Origin: Halomonas sp. TA22
Lineage (GTDB): Bacteria > Pseudomonadota > Gammaproteobacteria > Pseudomonadales > Halomonadaceae
Direction: 5' to 3'
Length of the DNA stretch: 64,000 nucleotides
Assembly: GCF_013009075.1 (NCBI RefSeq)
Contig: NZ_CP053108.1
Span: 2,356,001 to 2,420,000 of the forward strand
In this document: piece after piece, positions 46,511 to 56,767 of the stretch
Layout: the number at the start of each line of letters is the position of its first letter
How positions within the stretch are numbered: the stretch's first letter is position 1
Translations under genes and position numbers: made by a program
Notes under the pieces: model-generated
The model's input: the letters and a program-made list of their open reading frames with translations, nothing else
Told to the model about the DNA's origin: nothing
Database searches by the model: none

Positions 46511-47374
46511 CTACAGATGCCGCGGAAGCTCTCCATTCTCCAGGTAATGCAATAGTTTCTGATCTTCCAAAACTGACCGATAGAATACGGCCTCCCAGCG
46601 ATTAATCGAAACATACTCTTCATGCTCTAAGAACATATCCACTTTTTCTCTAAAAAGCATTTTTCGATTGCCGTTACGATGCATCATGGCATTTTTAAGT
46701 AACTGGATATATTTTTTTCTGCTAAACTCTTTTAGCCTTCTGTTTATGCCAACCCCTTCAATATGGTTGCTTGCTAAATCATGTAAGTCTGCAGGGACGC
46801 CATCATGAATACGTATATTAAAGGAGGGAGTTTTAAAGGGTTCGTAAAAATCTATTTTAATCAAAGGGAATAAAATATCGTCGTAGTAGGGGTGAAGAAA
46901 TTTTTTTCCACCTTCATCTGTTACCCACTCTGTTCCCTTTTCTTCCTGACAGATAGTGCACATCGGTGTCAGGTTATGCAGAAGGACAGAAAACTCGGGG
47001 AATTCTGTTTTAGGAAGGTAGTGATCAAGGGTTGTTGGAGTTCCCGACTCACCGCATGAAGGGCAGAAAATAAGATCATGATTCCGCCTCATTTTATAAA
47101 GATTTGAGTGAAGCCAGCTCCCCTTTTGCGGATAGTACAAATTGATTAACGATTTTTTTCTGTCTTTGGCTTGCTGTTGGTCATCAGTATACATGCACAA
47201 AGCAAGAGGATGGACGACGGCAGGATCCCCCTCATGTGCAATATATATTGAGATGTTTCTCCACCAATCCTCTCTTATTCGATTGTAGAAATCCTTAAAA
47301 TGAACTCTTTCGCGAAAAGCTACTTCAAATACCTCTGCGGGAGCAAGCTCTGGAGCGACAGCCTTACTTACCAT
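46511..47374 (-). CDS. ptuB: HNH nuclease of a Septu-like defence pair (PtuB-like)
   Basis: 287 residues. The HNH core reads IFCPSCGES, TLDHYLPKTEFPEF, LLHNLTPMCTICQEEKG: two zinc-binding Cys pairs, the catalytic His in LDHYLPK and the Asn in HNLTP. The ATG overlaps the ATPase stop by 11 bases and has GGAGG close upstream, so translation is coupled. In Septu, PtuA and PtuB form a complex that degrades nucleic acid on phage infection. Codon use is AT-rich, unlike the neighbouring hsd genes, which suggests separate acquisition. No reverse transcriptase is nearby, so this is not a retron-Septu. Confidence 0.75.
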   Translation of the reverse strand: MVSKAVAPELAPAEVFEVAFRERVHFKDFYNRIREDWWRNISIYIAHEGDPAVVHPLALCMYTDDQQQAKDRKKSLINLYYPQKGSWLHSNLYKMRRNHDLIFCPSCGESGTPTTLDHYLPKTEFPEFSVLLHNLTPMCTICQEEKGTEWVTDEGGKKFLHPYYDDILFPLIKIDFYEPFKTPSFNIRIHDGVPADLHDLASNHIEGVGINRRLKEFSRKKYIQLLKNAMMHRNGNRKMLFREKVDMFLEHEEYVSINRWEAVFYRSVLEDQKLLHYLENGELPRHL

Positions 47375-49073
47375 TTCCTTCCTCCAAGCCAGTCAGTTTC
47401 ATTATTATCTCTTCGTTAATCTCTTCCCCTAGTTCATCAATAACCCTCTTGGCACTACCATATTCGATAAGTTTTTCTTCAAGCCACTCGTCAAAAGGTT
47501 TGCTCAAGGAGGAGTCACCAAAAACATATGAAGATATCCTTTGCATATCTCCCCCGAATGTCTCGAAAGGGGGTGAGGTTACAAGCAATCCATCTTCTAT
47601 CTCGTGGAAAACATGCACGCACTTAGTTGGGATCTCTCTTGCGATAGTTAGCGAATGAGTGGCAAGTATTGCTTTTGACTTAAATGAGGACAATACTTTT
47701 TTTAGCATTGATATAAATTTAATTTCAAATGTAGGGTGGAGAAAAAGTTCGGGCTCATCAATAACGACCAAACTATCCCTTCTTATCTCTCCAGCAATGT
47801 TAATAACTATGTAGCAAAACAGCCTCTGGCCTGAGCTAAGTTCAATTTTTTTACCTTGCCTGACAAAGACAACGCCTTCCCTGTAATCGATCCTATCTTC
47901 ATAATCAATTATGTCAAAGCTTAGCTCTTCGTGTGTTTTTCTGTCTAGTTCTAAATACTGCTCGCCGCCCATCTTAAATAAGTATTCCGGGAGGAAAGGA
48001 TTGTTTTCATCAAGGCCGTCTTTAAGCTTTACAGCCAGCTTTTCGCAGCCTAAAGCTTCTTTCAAAACAGTGCTAATAACATTAAATTTGCCTATCCAGT
48101 TAGGCATAAAGCCAAGCTTTTCATCATCTTTAAGTGCTTTGATCAGGGAGGTCACCGAATCGGTCGCCGGTAAATTGTGGTTAACGCGGATTTTTTCCAC
48201 GCCATCTTGCTCAAGTCTTTTCTTAAAACCAAAATATTTATAAGCATTCTTCTCAATTAAATTTTCATCTTCAATATCTAGAACAAAGTTCTCAAATGGG
48301 CTATAAGAAACGAGTATAAGTTTTGATAAGTTAGGGAATCCATCAAAAGGGACATGATCTAAACGTTCAAGTTCAGTCTTGCTTCCACTATCAATGCCAA
48401 GCCAGTACTCAACCAAAGATTTAATGCAATGAGACTTGCCAACTCCATTCGCACCAATAAGTACATTAATGTCATACGGAAGAACTGCAGAGTTAAACAT
48501 GAAATTGACAGGCTGTACGCTGCCCTCTCTCGTCCTAATATTAAGAGTGAAGTCGCTTATTGATGAGTCGCCGTGCTCTTCGAATATTCGCCAGCCATCT
48601 CTATATGCCTTTTTCGCACCTGCTTCTCTTAATAGAGATGTTATAAATTTATCATCTTTCACAAGGCTTTCTATTGATGGGTCATTTTCAATTTTTTCTA
48701 AATAGCCAGCATCCCTGAGATTAAGAAGAACTTCTTTTGCCTTTTTTGCCTCAAGCTTTCCGAGGAGAGCTGAATAAAAGTCCACGTCACTTGGAACGGA
48801 TATATATTCTTTGTTCGGAATTGGAAACTCCCCATCCCAGCTCTCGTTAGAAATCTCCTCAAGGTATATCGCTGTGTCATCTACATCTTCAATCATTATT
48901 TTTATAGCAAAAGAAAAGATTTTATCTCCATTTACAAATACTGCAGCATTAAGGGTTGTTCTGTACGAATAATCATCCCAGTTGTTATAAGACAGAACAA
49001 CAGCATCGCCCCATTCATGTGGGAGCATAGGTGATTGCTTCCAACCTCTTCCCGCCTGGTAAAAAACTTTCAA
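47364..49073 (-). CDS. ptuA: AAA/ABC-type ATPase of a Septu-like defence pair (PtuA-like)
   Basis: About 569 residues. Walker A is IGANGVGKSHCIKSL (about 205-215); the signature-like ELSSGQRLFCYIVINIAG and Walker B DSLVVIDEPELFLHP are followed by the switch His in ILATHSLTIARE. This is the SMC/OLD-like ATPase type of PtuA. I preferred a TTG start at 49073 (MKVFYQAGRGW) with GGAGG 8 bases before it; a GTG at 49088 is in frame but lacks a ribosome site. The DNA is AT-rich. It is not an OLD nuclease: no Toprim domain follows. Confidence 0.75.
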   Translation of the reverse strand: MKVFYQAGRGWKQSPMLPHEWGDAVVLSYNNWDDYSYRTTLNAAVFVNGDKIFSFAIKIMIEDVDDTAIYLEEISNESWDGEFPIPNKEYISVPSDVDFYSALLGKLEAKKAKEVLLNLRDAGYLEKIENDPSIESLVKDDKFITSLLREAGAKKAYRDGWRIFEEHGDSSISDFTLNIRTREGSVQPVNFMFNSAVLPYDINVLIGANGVGKSHCIKSLVEYWLGIDSGSKTELERLDHVPFDGFPNLSKLILVSYSPFENFVLDIEDENLIEKNAYKYFGFKKRLEQDGVEKIRVNHNLPATDSVTSLIKALKDDEKLGFMPNWIGKFNVISTVLKEALGCEKLAVKLKDGLDENNPFLPEYLFKMGGEQYLELDRKTHEELSFDIIDYEDRIDYREGVVFVRQGKKIELSSGQRLFCYIVINIAGEIRRDSLVVIDEPELFLHPTFEIKFISMLKKVLSSFKSKAILATHSLTIAREIPTKCVHVFHEIEDGLLVTSPPFETFGGDMQRISSYVFGDSSLSKPFDEWLEEKLIEYGSAKRVIDELGEEINEEIIMKLTGLEEGNGK

Positions 49074-49270
49074 GCTCCGCCCCTCCACTAAAAAGCAATT
49101 TCATAGATAGCCAAATGGCGCCTTGTGTCAAGCTAGATGTCTTTAGTCATGGGGAAAAAATTAAAATCATGACTTTAGTTACTTTTATCGCCGAGACAGA
49201 AAGACGACACAACAACAGCCCATGACAAATAGCAAGCATTCGGAGACAGGCTTTCATTAAACCCATGAAT

Positions 49271-52200
49271 TCATGTGATTAACTGCACATCTCCCCCAGT
49301 CCTCCCCGCGAGCAGCTTCAGAATCAACAGCGCAAACTGCCGCCCGGTCTCCTCGTCCTCCAGCAGCGGCATGCTGAGCTTCTCGTGATCGCTCATGGCG
49401 TCGAGTACGGCGTCGGTGACCCGTTTGGGGAACAGGCCATGCATAATCTGATCTTCGCTGTGATTACGCATCTGCGCCATGACGGCCTCGTCACGCTCAA
49501 TACGATCGGCAATGCCGTTGGCGAAGTGCAGCTTGTCATCATCGCTGACTTCAGCGCCGTAAAGGTCGTTGAGCTTGTCGATAATTTCGGCCAGGCGCTG
49601 CTTCTCGGGGTCGTGGGGCTTGCCTGAGCCAACTTCACTGACCGGCTTGAGGCCGTAGTCGCCTTCTTCCTCCTCAAGCCGTAGCTGATGCTCAGCGCGC
49701 TTGGTGAGGCGGTAGTGGGTCAGCTCCAGCTCGGAGACGTCGATACCCTCCTCGTCGAGGCGATCGACACGCAGCAGCGGGTGCAGGTGCTTGGCGTAGA
49801 CGCTCAGTTGTTCGAGCTCGCGGTCGTCAAAGTGGACGATCTGCGAGAGGAACTCGTAGGCACGCACGAAGCTCTGCAGGTTCTTGCGGAACAAGTCAAG
49901 CTCGTCACGGGTGGTACCGGCGTCCTTGAGCTCCTGCTCGGCACGGTGCAACCCGGTCTTGTCGCTATTCTTTTCCGCTTGTCGGCGTGCTGCCTGCCAG
50001 GTCTGGATCTGGTCGGTCATCGCCTTGTAGCGCGTCGTGAAGCGGTCCTTGGCCGGCTGGCAGTAGTAGCTCAGCTTGCTGGCAGCCGCCTTGGGATCGA
50101 AGAACGCCTTGGCGAAGGCTTCCACTTCCGCCCAGTGATAGATGCCTGCGTCATCCAAGTTTTTCTGCAAGTCGTAAACGACGTTGGCATCCGAGACATC
50201 AGCGAGCTCGGCCTTGCGGTAGTAGGGCGCGAACGACTCGCGGATCTCCTCAGGCTCGTTGAAGAAATCGAGGATGAAGGTCTGCTTGCCGGGAAAGGTG
50301 CGGTTGAGGCGCGAAAGGGTCTGCACGCAGTCCACGCCATGAAGCTTCTTGTCCACGTACATGGCGCAGAGCTTGGGCTGATCGAAGCCGGTCTGGAACT
50401 TGTTGGCGGCGATCATCACGTTGTAGTCGTCGGTATCGAACGCGTCGCGCAGGTCGCGCCCCTTGAGGCCGGGGTTGAGCAGGGTGCTGGTCTCGGTGAC
50501 TTCCTCCGGGATCGCCTCGTCGGGCAGCACGCTGCCCGAGAACGCCACCAGCGGGTGCACGTCCTGATAACCTTTCTCCTCCACGTAGGCGCGCATGGCC
50601 AGCGTGTAGCGCACCGCCTCCTGGCGGCTGGCAGTGACCACCATGGCCTTGGCCTGGCCATCAATCAGGTGCTTCACGTTCTCGCGGTAGTGCTCAACGA
50701 TCACCTCGACGCGCTGCGAGATATTGTAGGGATGCAGACGCACCCAGCGCGCCAGTGTACGCGAGGCCTTCTTCGATTCGACTTCCTGGTCCTCACCATC
50801 CGGATGCGCCAGCTTCCAGGCGGTGCCATAGGTGGTGTAGTTCTTGAGCACGTCGAGGATGAAGCCCTCCTCAATGGCCTGACGCATGGAGTAGAGATGA
50901 AACGGCTCGGGCTTGTTGTCGTTCCCTGCCGGCAACTCGGGATCGGGCGGGCGCCCGAACAGCTCCAGCGTCTTGGCCTTGGGCGTGGCGGTGAAGGCGT
51001 AATAGCTGATACGGGCGCTGGGCTGGCGGGCCGCCACGGCGGCATCGAGCAGCTCCTCGGCGCTGATTTCACCCGAGTCGCTATCCTCGTCATTCTCATT
51101 CTGACTGGCGCCCAGCAGGGCCTTGAGCTTGGTCGCCGAGGAGCCGGTCTGTGACGAGTGCGCCTCGTCGGCAATCACCGCATAGCGGCCATCGGCCAGC
51201 TGCGGGCGCTTGTCGAGGGCATCGAACAGCGCCGGAAACGTCTGGATGGTCACGATGATGATGCGCGTGTTGTTGGCCAGCGCCTCGGCGAGCTGCTCGG
51301 ACTTGCTCTGGTTGCCCACGTCGCGGGTAATCGGACACACCACGCCGCGGGCATGCTCGAACTGGTAGATGGTGTCCTGCAGCTGGCTATCGAGCACCGT
51401 CCGATCGGTGACTACCACCACCGAGTTGAACAGCTTGCTGCCGTCCGCATCGTAGAGATTGGCCAGCTGATGTGCGGCCCAGGCGATGGAGTTGGATTTG
51501 CCCGAGCCGGCACTGTGCTGCACCAGATAACGCTTGCCCGGTCCTTCGCGGCGGGTGGCGTCGAGCAGCTGGTTGACCACATCCCACTGGTGAAAGCGCG
51601 GGAAGATCAGCGTCTCCTTGGTCTGGCGCCGGCCATGGAAGTCCTCGCTGATCTTCTGCTCCAGGTGCAGGAAACGGCCCAGGATCTTGAGCCAGGCCTG
51701 GGGCTGGAAAATTCGCTCCCAGAGATAAGCCGTGGCGTAGTGGTTCTCGTCCGGTGCGGGCGGATTACCGGCACCGCCATCTTCCGTGCCCTGGTTGAAT
51801 GGCAGGAAAAAAGTGTCCTTGCCGGCGAGCTTGGTGGTCATCGCCACCTCGTCCTGGCTCACCGCGAAATGCACCAGCGCGCCGCGCTTGAAGGTCAGTA
51901 ATGGCTCGGGCTTGCGTGTCACCGGGTCCTTCACCGGGCGATCCTGGCGGTACTGGCGCTTGGCGTTCTCCACCGACTGCTTGAACTCGCTCTTGAGCTC
52001 CAGCGTCGCGGTGGGAATGCCGTTGACGAACAGCACCAGATCCAGGCGCGGGTTGTAGCCGTCACGGAAGTGGGGCGAGTAGGAGACTTCCGGCACCACG
52101 CGCAGGCGGTTGGCCTGGTAGCGCGCCAGCGAGTCAGGGTTCATGGCATGATCGGGCTGGAAGCTGCACAGGTCGATCTTGATGCCCGGCACCTTGAAGC

Positions 52201-52462
52201 CATGGCGCAGCACCTCGAGCGTGCCATGACGCTCCAGCTCGCGCACTACCGCCTTGATCAGCGTCGCCCCGGGGTTCTGCGGATTGTTTTTGCAGAGCTT
52301 CTCCCACCGGCCCGGATACGCCTCGCGGAAGTAGCCGAGCAAATCTTCGGGATAGAGGGCATTGGTCCGGTCGTAACCGCTGGCCGAGCCTGCTTTCCAG
52401 CCGCCGGTAGCCATGGCGTCGATGATGTCCTGCTGAAACTGGTGTTCCCTGCTATCGGCCAT
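49271..52462 (-). CDS. hsdR: Type I restriction enzyme, motor/nuclease subunit HsdR
   Basis: 1063 residues. The N-terminal nuclease core NPRLDLVLFVNGIPTATLELK has the PD-(D/E)xK residues. Motor motifs: VQHSAGSGKSNSIAW (Walker A, about 315), VIADEAHSSQTG (DEAH), AFTATPKAKTLELFG, and FQTGFDQPKLCAMYVDKKL plus LSRLNRTFPGKQ (motifs V and VI). HsdR translocates DNA and cuts it at a distance from the unmethylated target. GGAG precedes the ATG. Last gene of hsdM-hsdS-GIY-YIG-hsdR, 20 bases after the GIY-YIG gene. Confidence 0.96.
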   Translation of the reverse strand: MADSREHQFQQDIIDAMATGGWKAGSASGYDRTNALYPEDLLGYFREAYPGRWEKLCKNNPQNPGATLIKAVVRELERHGTLEVLRHGFKVPGIKIDLCSFQPDHAMNPDSLARYQANRLRVVPEVSYSPHFRDGYNPRLDLVLFVNGIPTATLELKSEFKQSVENAKRQYRQDRPVKDPVTRKPEPLLTFKRGALVHFAVSQDEVAMTTKLAGKDTFFLPFNQGTEDGGAGNPPAPDENHYATAYLWERIFQPQAWLKILGRFLHLEQKISEDFHGRRQTKETLIFPRFHQWDVVNQLLDATRREGPGKRYLVQHSAGSGKSNSIAWAAHQLANLYDADGSKLFNSVVVVTDRTVLDSQLQDTIYQFEHARGVVCPITRDVGNQSKSEQLAEALANNTRIIIVTIQTFPALFDALDKRPQLADGRYAVIADEAHSSQTGSSATKLKALLGASQNENDEDSDSGEISAEELLDAAVAARQPSARISYYAFTATPKAKTLELFGRPPDPELPAGNDNKPEPFHLYSMRQAIEEGFILDVLKNYTTYGTAWKLAHPDGEDQEVESKKASRTLARWVRLHPYNISQRVEVIVEHYRENVKHLIDGQAKAMVVTASRQEAVRYTLAMRAYVEEKGYQDVHPLVAFSGSVLPDEAIPEEVTETSTLLNPGLKGRDLRDAFDTDDYNVMIAANKFQTGFDQPKLCAMYVDKKLHGVDCVQTLSRLNRTFPGKQTFILDFFNEPEEIRESFAPYYRKAELADVSDANVVYDLQKNLDDAGIYHWAEVEAFAKAFFDPKAAASKLSYYCQPAKDRFTTRYKAMTDQIQTWQAARRQAEKNSDKTGLHRAEQELKDAGTTRDELDLFRKNLQSFVRAYEFLSQIVHFDDRELEQLSVYAKHLHPLLRVDRLDEEGIDVSELELTHYRLTKRAEHQLRLEEEEGDYGLKPVSEVGSGKPHDPEKQRLAEIIDKLNDLYGAEVSDDDKLHFANGIADRIERDEAVMAQMRNHSEDQIMHGLFPKRVTDAVLDAMSDHEKLSMPLLEDEETGRQFALLILKLLAGRTGGDVQLIT

Positions 52463-52482
52463 TCCGGCTCCTTGTTATTGAG

Positions 52483-53418
52483 TTATTGCGGTGCTGCTTC
52501 CGCTGCCGGCTCGACGGCACTGACCTGCTGGTCCTGCCATTCTCCGTAGGTCTGGCCGGTGCCCTCGACTTTCCAAACAGTACGGCCATTGACGTTGTAG
52601 CCGGCCACGATGGCGCCAGCGGCGCTGGGGCTGGAGAAGGCTTGATCCTTTGTGAAACGCCGCAGACCGTTGCCCGCATCGACGAGTACGCCCTCATCGC
52701 AGAGTTGGGCAAACAGCGTGTGGTATCCGGTTGCCTTGGCCTCCCATTGAGCGCGTGTCAAAGAGCCTTTCATGACGAAGAATTCGCCTTCGTATTCCTG
52801 TGCACTGGCGTGGATGCTTAGCTTGGGAATCTGCATGGCGAGTCGTGGTGACCCGGCCATATCTGAAGCCGTTTCCGCATGCTTTTCGGGACCATGGGAG
52901 TCGCGCAGGAAGTCGAACCCCAACACCGGCAATACGGTACGGATCTGCTCGATGAAAAACGCCATATCCGCCCGATCGGATTCCGGCAGGTTGCCATAAT
53001 CGTGAGCGGTGCCATTGACCAGCTTGCAGCGCCCTACATCACCGGCATTCCTGATCAGCAGGCTCTCCAGGTACTTTATGTGCGCCTTAGTCAGGTTCTG
53101 GTCCTTGCTGGTGATCAAGCAGACCTTCTCCCAGAAATCCTTGCCGCCCTGGCCTTCGGGGCGGTTATGTTGCTTCAAGCGAGTGCCGACATCGTCGCTC
53201 TCGCCGATATAGACCAGCGGGCGCAGGCTATTGTCCGGGTCCGGGCCAACCAGAAAATAGATACCGGTGCGCCCACACTCGGAGCGCTGCACCAGTTCGC
53301 TGAGCTTGGTGCGTGGTCCGGTGAGCACGTGGCCGGTCCAGTTCATGATTTCAGCGGTGAGCAGGCCGTTGGGCGTACCATCGACTAGAAACAGGCGAAT
53401 GCTGCGGCCCTGGGTCAT
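52483..53418 (-). CDS. GIY-YIG nuclease-like protein with C-terminal DUF4357-like domain
   Basis: 311 residues. The GIY-YIG core is GRTGIYFLVGPDP then PLVYIGESDDVGTRLKQHNR, with Arg and the later KYLESLLIRNAGD supplying the Glu. The C-terminal part (SLTRAQWEAKATGYHTLFAQL ... FSSPSAAGAIVAGYNVNGRTVWKVEGTG) fits DUF4357. The ATG overlaps the hsdS stop (ATGA), so it is made together with the R-M enzyme. Possible roles are an added nuclease or a modulator of HsdR. Its place inside an hsd operon is noteworthy. Confidence 0.82.
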   Translation of the reverse strand: MTQGRSIRLFLVDGTPNGLLTAEIMNWTGHVLTGPRTKLSELVQRSECGRTGIYFLVGPDPDNSLRPLVYIGESDDVGTRLKQHNRPEGQGGKDFWEKVCLITSKDQNLTKAHIKYLESLLIRNAGDVGRCKLVNGTAHDYGNLPESDRADMAFFIEQIRTVLPVLGFDFLRDSHGPEKHAETASDMAGSPRLAMQIPKLSIHASAQEYEGEFFVMKGSLTRAQWEAKATGYHTLFAQLCDEGVLVDAGNGLRRFTKDQAFSSPSAAGAIVAGYNVNGRTVWKVEGTGQTYGEWQDQQVSAVEPAAEAAPQ

Positions 53419-54788
53419 AGCGCCTCCGTACTAGTGCTTTCTTCCCGAGCCTCGGTTGTTTGCGCTGGGGGTTGCCAACCCCGCACATCGATCTTGCCGG
53501 TGACGGCGGCAGAAATTAGGGAGGAGCGGCGCTCTTGTAACAGTGAGATTGCAAAGCTCGTTTTGTTAATGAGTTGCTCAAGCCGTGAAGTGAAGTCAGA
53601 AACTCTATTGACAATTTTATTTTGCTCTTGCAAACAAGAAGGGGCCGCAATCCACGGCGAAAGCACATCCGAGTTGGAAAGATTTGCTTGTTTTGTTCCT
53701 GATGGAAGTGAGTATATCTGATTCAAATAGCTTTCAGACTGAAGCAACAAAAGTAGGAAAGCTGGCTCCATCTTCCCTGATAAAGGAGTTATCTTAGCAA
53801 CTCGCTGGTTTAGCAAGCTAGGCTCGTCTAAATCATACATTACAGCAAATCCATAGTCTCTTTTGCCAAGAGTTCCTGTAAGAGACATCAGCAGATCACC
53901 CCTTTTCACTTCAAAGTTCTTGTACTTTTCGCTGCTCGCCACTGGAATGTAGATAGGCTCTCGATTAAGTTGGAGTTTGCTTTGATAAAGATTTCCGATC
54001 CGAATTAGTTGAACGCCAGACTCAGAGAATTCATTGCTGTTAAACGCATAACCGCCACTAATTGCCGATACGTGTTTTACTTTACCTACTTTCCAATGCG
54101 CCGGCACGTCCCCTAGCCACTCCACGCCGGAATCCTTCATTGGCACATCGGGATCGAGACCTTTGGTCACGGCATGCGAAATCACCGCCTGGCGCTTTTC
54201 CTTGAGCAGTTCGATCAGGAGCTGCTGCTCTTCCACCAAGGCGTCGATGCGGGCGGTTTCATGGTCGAGGAAAGTGGCAATTTTAGCCTGTTCGTCCTTT
54301 GGCGGTAATAAAATTGGCATACGAGAGTGCTGCTGGGGCTCAAGGTCCCATTGATTCACTCGGATACCTTTTGAATTAGAAAGGTAACCTGAAATATATT
54401 CTTTTGAACGCATCAGGTGATGCAGATAGCGCGACACTTCATCATTCAAATTTGCATAAACATGGTACGCAGGGCTTACAATTCCTCTTATATCCGTTAT
54501 AGCCACAGAGCCCTGCCAAGCTTTCATTTTATTGATAGCAAGGTCACCTTTATCAACGAGTTGGTAGCTATCCAAATCGTCAGACGGCTTGTTGAAGTTA
54601 TCATCCCTCGATGATTTTGGAACAACACCATAGTCCCGGTATATAGAGAGGAGCTCCTCATTTTTGAAGCCTGTTCTCTTAACACGCTGAAACAGCGTCC
54701 AAAGCGGCTTAAGTTCCCAATGACTCGGCACTTCCCCCAGCCACTCGACACCGGAGTCCTTGTATTTGGGGTACTTCGGAAACGTCAT
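53415..54788 (-). CDS. hsdS: Type I R-M specificity subunit HsdS
   Basis: 457 residues, two target-recognition domains (TRDs) each introduced by the same motif: [19 protein letters not shown] (residue 7 on) and [19 protein letters not shown] (about 215 on). Each TRD ends in a coiled-coil spacer ([33 protein letters not shown] in the middle; [29 protein letters not shown] at the end). HsdS sets the DNA target for methylation and cleavage. TRD DNA is AT-rich while spacers are GC-rich, so TRDs were probably exchanged. The ATG overlaps the hsdM stop. Confidence 0.95.
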   Translation of the reverse strand: MTFPKYPKYKDSGVEWLGEVPSHWELKPLWTLFQRVKRTGFKNEELLSIYRDYGVVPKSSRDDNFNKPSDDLDSYQLVDKGDLAINKMKAWQGSVAITDIRGIVSPAYHVYANLNDEVSRYLHHLMRSKEYISGYLSNSKGIRVNQWDLEPQQHSRMPILLPPKDEQAKIATFLDHETARIDALVEEQQLLIELLKEKRQAVISHAVTKGLDPDVPMKDSGVEWLGDVPAHWKVGKVKHVSAISGGYAFNSNEFSESGVQLIRIGNLYQSKLQLNREPIYIPVASSEKYKNFEVKRGDLLMSLTGTLGKRDYGFAVMYDLDEPSLLNQRVAKITPLSGKMEPAFLLLLLQSESYLNQIYSLPSGTKQANLSNSDVLSPWIAAPSCLQEQNKIVNRVSDFTSRLEQLINKTSFAISLLQERRSSLISAAVTGKIDVRGWQPPAQTTEAREESTSTEAL

Positions 54789-56767
54789 GCCGACAGCTCC
54801 TCGATCATCGCCTTGATCCGGTCGGTGCAGGCTTTCAGGTCGGCGTCGATCTCTTCCAGCGGGCGCGGCGGCACGAACTGGTAAAAGTGTCGGTTGAACG
54901 GGATCTCGAAGCCGACGATGCCGATACGCCCATCCAGTTCGTCGCGCTTGTCCTTGTCGATCCAGGTATCCGGCACGTGGGGCTGTACTTCGCGCTCAAA
55001 GTAGTCGAATACCGACTCGTCCAGCGGCACGTTCTCGTTATCGCGCAGGCTGGTGTCTGGCTCGGGGTTGCCGTTCTTGTCGGTACAGATCTCGGCTTCC
55101 GGATCGCGCTCGGACAGCGCATTGAGCACTGCCTTGAGCGCTGGGGCGCCGAGCTTGATCCCTTTGCTCTTGATGGCGGCTTTCAGTGCCTTGGTAAAGG
55201 CGTTACGGTTGCGGTAGAGCGTATCCTCATCCAGCGTTCGGCACGCCGTCAGGATCGCCTGCTGCTCGGCCTCATCAAGCTTCTGGATGGGCTTCTCGTC
55301 GAGAATCCGCTCGATGCGCTCGGGACTGGCCTGGAAGTTGAGCCGCAGCGGGCGCTCCACGGTGATGCGCCGGTAGCCGAAGGCCTCGACTGGGAAGATC
55401 TTGCTCTCCTCGGTCTCCTCGAATGCGCCAAACAGACGCACGACCTCCTCGATGTTGCGGTCGTCGATGAACTGGCGCTTGCTGCCCAGCGACTTGCGCA
55501 TCTTGGTGTGGCGCTCGGTGGCGTTGATCAATTGCACCTTGCCCCGGCGCTCGTCCGGCTTGCTGTTGGAGAGGACCCATACGTAGGTGGCAATGCCGGT
55601 GTTGTAGAACATGTCGGTGGGCAGCGCGACGATGGCCTCGACCAGATCATGCTGGAGCAGATAACGGCGAATCTCGGACTCCCCGCTGCCGGCCCCGCCG
55701 GTGAACAGCGGCGAGCCATTGAGGATGATGCCGATGCGTGAGCCGCCACCCTCGCGGGGGTCGCGCATCTTGCTGACCAGGTGCATCAGAAACAGCAGCG
55801 AGCCATCCGAGACGCGCGGCAGGCCGGGACCGAAGCGGCCGTCGTAACCACGCTGCTTGTGCTCGTCGGTGACCTGCTTCTGGACCTTCTTCCACTCCAC
55901 ACCGAACGGCGGATTGGCGAGCATGAAGTCGAACTTCTCGCCGGCCAGCTGATCGTCGGCGAGCGTGTTGCCGAGCTTGATCTGCGAGACGTCCTGCCCC
56001 TTGATCAGCATGTCCGCCTTGCAGATGGCGTAGGACTCGGGGTTCAACTCCTGGCCATGCAGCGAGACGGTCACGTCCTCGCTGACCTGTTGAATGTAAT
56101 CGTCGCTCTCGGAGAGGAAGCCGCCCGTGCCCGCGGTGGGGTCGTAGACGGTGACGATGCGGTGCGGACGCAGCTTGTCGTCGCGCCCGGTGAGCGCCAG
56201 CGAGGTGGTCAGGTGTACCACGTCGCGCGGGGTGAAGTGCTCCCCGGCAGTCTCGTTGGAGCTCTCGGCGAACTTTCGGATCAGCTCCTCGAAGATCACG
56301 CCCATGCCGTAGTTGCTGATCCGATCCGGGCTCAGGTCGATGCTGGCGACGCGCTGCACCACCTGATAGAGCAGGTTGTTGGCACTGAGCTGCTGGACGA
56401 AATCCTCGAAGTGGAAGTGCTCGAAGATCTCGCGGGCATCCTGGCTGAACGCCTGCACGTAGCTCATCAGGTCGTCGGCGGTCTGGGTGTCGGAGAGCGT
56501 GGCTAGGCTCAGGGGCGAGGCGTTGAAGAATTGCTGGCTGGCGGCACGCAGCAGCAGCTTCTCGCGTACCGCATCCGGCTTGCTGGCGTGTTCCCGAGCT
56601 GCGTCCAGCACCTTGGTCTTGGTCGGCTCGAGCACACACTCCAGGCGGCGCAACAGCGTGAACGGCAGGATGATGCGACCGTACTGGGACTGCTTGAAAT
56701 CGCCGCGCAGCAGGTCGGCAACGGACCAGATGAAGGCGGCCGTCTGGGAATGGCTTTCGGTATGCAA
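54785..56767 (-). CDS. hsdM: Type I R-M DNA adenine methyltransferase HsdM
   Basis: 660 residues. The N-terminal [21 protein letters not shown] is the HsdM signature. SAM motif: [14 protein letters not shown] (about 208-220). Catalytic motif: [10 protein letters not shown] (N-P-P-F, about 285). It forms N6-methyladenine with HsdS. The start appears to be TTG at 56767; no in-frame ATG lies near and the signature begins a few residues later. First gene of the four-gene hsd operon. Confidence 0.96.
   Translation of the reverse strand: MHTESHSQTAAFIWSVADLLRGDFKQSQYGRIILPFTLLRRLECVLEPTKTKVLDAAREHASKPDAVREKLLLRAASQQFFNASPLSLATLSDTQTADDLMSYVQAFSQDAREIFEHFHFEDFVQQLSANNLLYQVVQRVASIDLSPDRISNYGMGVIFEELIRKFAESSNETAGEHFTPRDVVHLTTSLALTGRDDKLRPHRIVTVYDPTAGTGGFLSESDDYIQQVSEDVTVSLHGQELNPESYAICKADMLIKGQDVSQIKLGNTLADDQLAGEKFDFMLANPPFGVEWKKVQKQVTDEHKQRGYDGRFGPGLPRVSDGSLLFLMHLVSKMRDPREGGGSRIGIILNGSPLFTGGAGSGESEIRRYLLQHDLVEAIVALPTDMFYNTGIATYVWVLSNSKPDERRGKVQLINATERHTKMRKSLGSKRQFIDDRNIEEVVRLFGAFEETEESKIFPVEAFGYRRITVERPLRLNFQASPERIERILDEKPIQKLDEAEQQAILTACRTLDEDTLYRNRNAFTKALKAAIKSKGIKLGAPALKAVLNALSERDPEAEICTDKNGNPEPDTSLRDNENVPLDESVFDYFEREVQPHVPDTWIDKDKRDELDGRIGIVGFEIPFNRHFYQFVPPRPLEEIDADLKACTDRIKAMIEELSA

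Noticed and set aside
46511-49073. Retron-Septu
   Set aside because: No reverse transcriptase or msr/msd-like RNA is seen next to the ATPase/HNH pair.
49688-51154. 488-codon plus-strand frame over hsdR
   Set aside because: Antisense shadow of hsdR motor and C-terminal domains; no family motif.
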